A stretch of 7,117 bases of DNA. It comes from Bacillota bacterium (GTDB lineage: Bacteria > Bacillota > Sulfobacillia > RBS10-35 > JAJYVN01). The DNA lies in the NCBI GenBank assembly GCA_021791995.1, contig JAJYVN010000153.1:1-7117 (forward strand), written 5' to 3'. The notes below the pieces were generated by a model that saw only the letters and a list, made by a program, of their open reading frames with translations, made no database searches and was not told the origin of the DNA. The position numbers and the translations under genes are program-made. Position 1 is the stretch's first letter. Each line of letters begins with the position of its first letter. Positions 6,655-7,117 of the stretch are shown in pieces.

Positions 6655-7117
6655 ACCGCCACGGCTAACGCCACCACGGCCCAGAGCGCCGCGTTCACCA
6701 GAAACGGCCGGTCTCCCAGCAGTGTTTCCTCCGGTGCCTGGCCCATGTCCAATCGCGCATTGGCGAGATAACGGAAGCGGAACAAGCCATAAACAACGAA
6801 CGGCAGTGTGGCAAGTTCCACGGAACCATGGGGACTATTGAGACAATAGAGCGCATAACTCACAAGAGATGCTCCCATGCTGATCACCATGTATTCGCGC
6901 AACAGATCGACGGGAATGGCCGCGTTGGTGCGGCGATACCCGTGGCCGGCACGGGCGGACCCGCCCGCAGCACGCTGCGCGACCGCCGTCTCTTCTGCCC
7001 AGCGCTTGCTCAGCGACATATAAAGAGTCACCAGAAACGTGCACGTGAGTAGCCACGGCGAGGCGACTACCGCAATAGCGACGGCCCCCGCAAGCGCTCG
7101 GGCGACAAATCCAAGCG
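6645..7117 (-). CDS. UbiA-family prenyltransferase, C-terminal 156 residues (decaprenyl-phosphate phosphoribosyltransferase-like)
   Basis: The frame is open from the right edge to TGA at 6647-6645, so the N-terminus is outside the window and the GTG at 7031 is only internal. The fragment has about four hydrophobic segments separated by polar loops: the GFVARALAGA stretch through SPWLLTCTFLVTLYMSL, then LSKRWAEE, then VISMGASLVSYALY, then LPFVVYGLFRFRYL, a loop with PEETLLGDRPFL, and a final hydrophobic helix. The order GFVxRAxAGA, SPW, KRxxE, LREY, SYALY, YGLFRxxYL, LLxDRP is what I know from decaprenyl-phosphate phosphoribosyltransferases (Rv3806c type, EC 2.4.2.45), which transfer ribose-5-phosphate from PRPP to a polyprenyl phosphate in the membrane. 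The Asp-rich motifs are not in the window, so the exact substrate is inferred. Its end overlaps the following epimerase start, pointing to one transcript. Confidence 0.85.
   Translation of the reverse strand, partial: LGFVARALAGAVAIAVVASPWLLTCTFLVTLYMSLSKRWAEETAVAQRAAGGSARAGHGYRRTNAAIPVDLLREYMVISMGASLVSYALYCLNSPHGSVELATLPFVVYGLFRFRYLANARLDMGQAPEETLLGDRPFLVNAALWAVVALAVAVWP

Larger units (their letters stand above)
1..7117 (-). other. Six-gene polycistronic unit: UbiA-like, epimerase, galE, galT, galK, ppc
   Basis: All six genes lie on one strand. Four of five junctions overlap: UbiA-like/epimerase by 10 (or 4) bases, galE/galT by 8 (or 17), galT/galK by 4, galK/ppc by 14. The only gap is 79 bases before galE. 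No promoter-like sequence and no strong terminator was recognised inside. Both ends of the unit are beyond the window, so its promoter and any regulator are unseen. Confidence 0.75.

Noticed and set aside
6835..7056. Short open frames on both strands within the UbiA-like gene
   Set aside because: The UbiA frame is open to the edge of the window with coherent membrane helices; the others are shadows.

Overview
The window holds six genes, all on the minus strand and packed end to end. No gene is supported on the plus strand. DNA is G+C-rich (about 60-65% by eye), with frequent GTG/TTG starts, strong GGAGG-type ribosome binding sites and overlapping gene ends. This fits a high-GC bacterium. The GalT and PEP carboxylase sequences look more like Actinobacteria, thermophilic Bacillota or Chloroflexota than Proteobacteria, but I cannot name the organism.

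In order of transcription (high to low coordinates): (1) 7117-6645, the C-terminal part of a UbiA-family membrane prenyltransferase, most like decaprenyl-phosphate phosphoribosyltransferase, entering from the right edge. (2) 6654-5710, an extended short-chain dehydrogenase of the nucleotide-sugar 4-epimerase type. (3) A 79-base gap with a GNRA-capped hairpin, an A8 run and a strong ribosome binding site. (4) 5630-4560, galE. (5) 4567-3587, galT. (6) 3590-2442, galK. (7) 2455 to beyond the left edge, ppc, of which the first 818 codons are visible.

galE, galT and galK form a complete Leloir pathway: galactose to galactose-1-phosphate (GalK), uridylyl exchange with UDP-glucose (GalT), and recycling of UDP-galactose (GalE). 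The overlaps galE/galT, galT/galK (ATGA) and galK/ppc imply translational coupling. PEP carboxylase is an unusual last member: it makes oxaloacetate from the PEP produced by sugar breakdown. The two upstream genes suggest a link to envelope or lipid-linked sugar synthesis.

There is no clear novel defence or mobile system here. The most curious feature is the N-terminus of GalE. It has a leader of about 32 residues before the Rossmann fold that resembles the N-terminal leader I remember from actinobacterial-type GalT proteins, while the GalT here begins directly at its core. Other points are a Tyr where the GalT iron-site His is expected, and the hairpin plus A8 tract before galE. No tRNA, rRNA, CRISPR array, insertion sequence or promoter was recognised.
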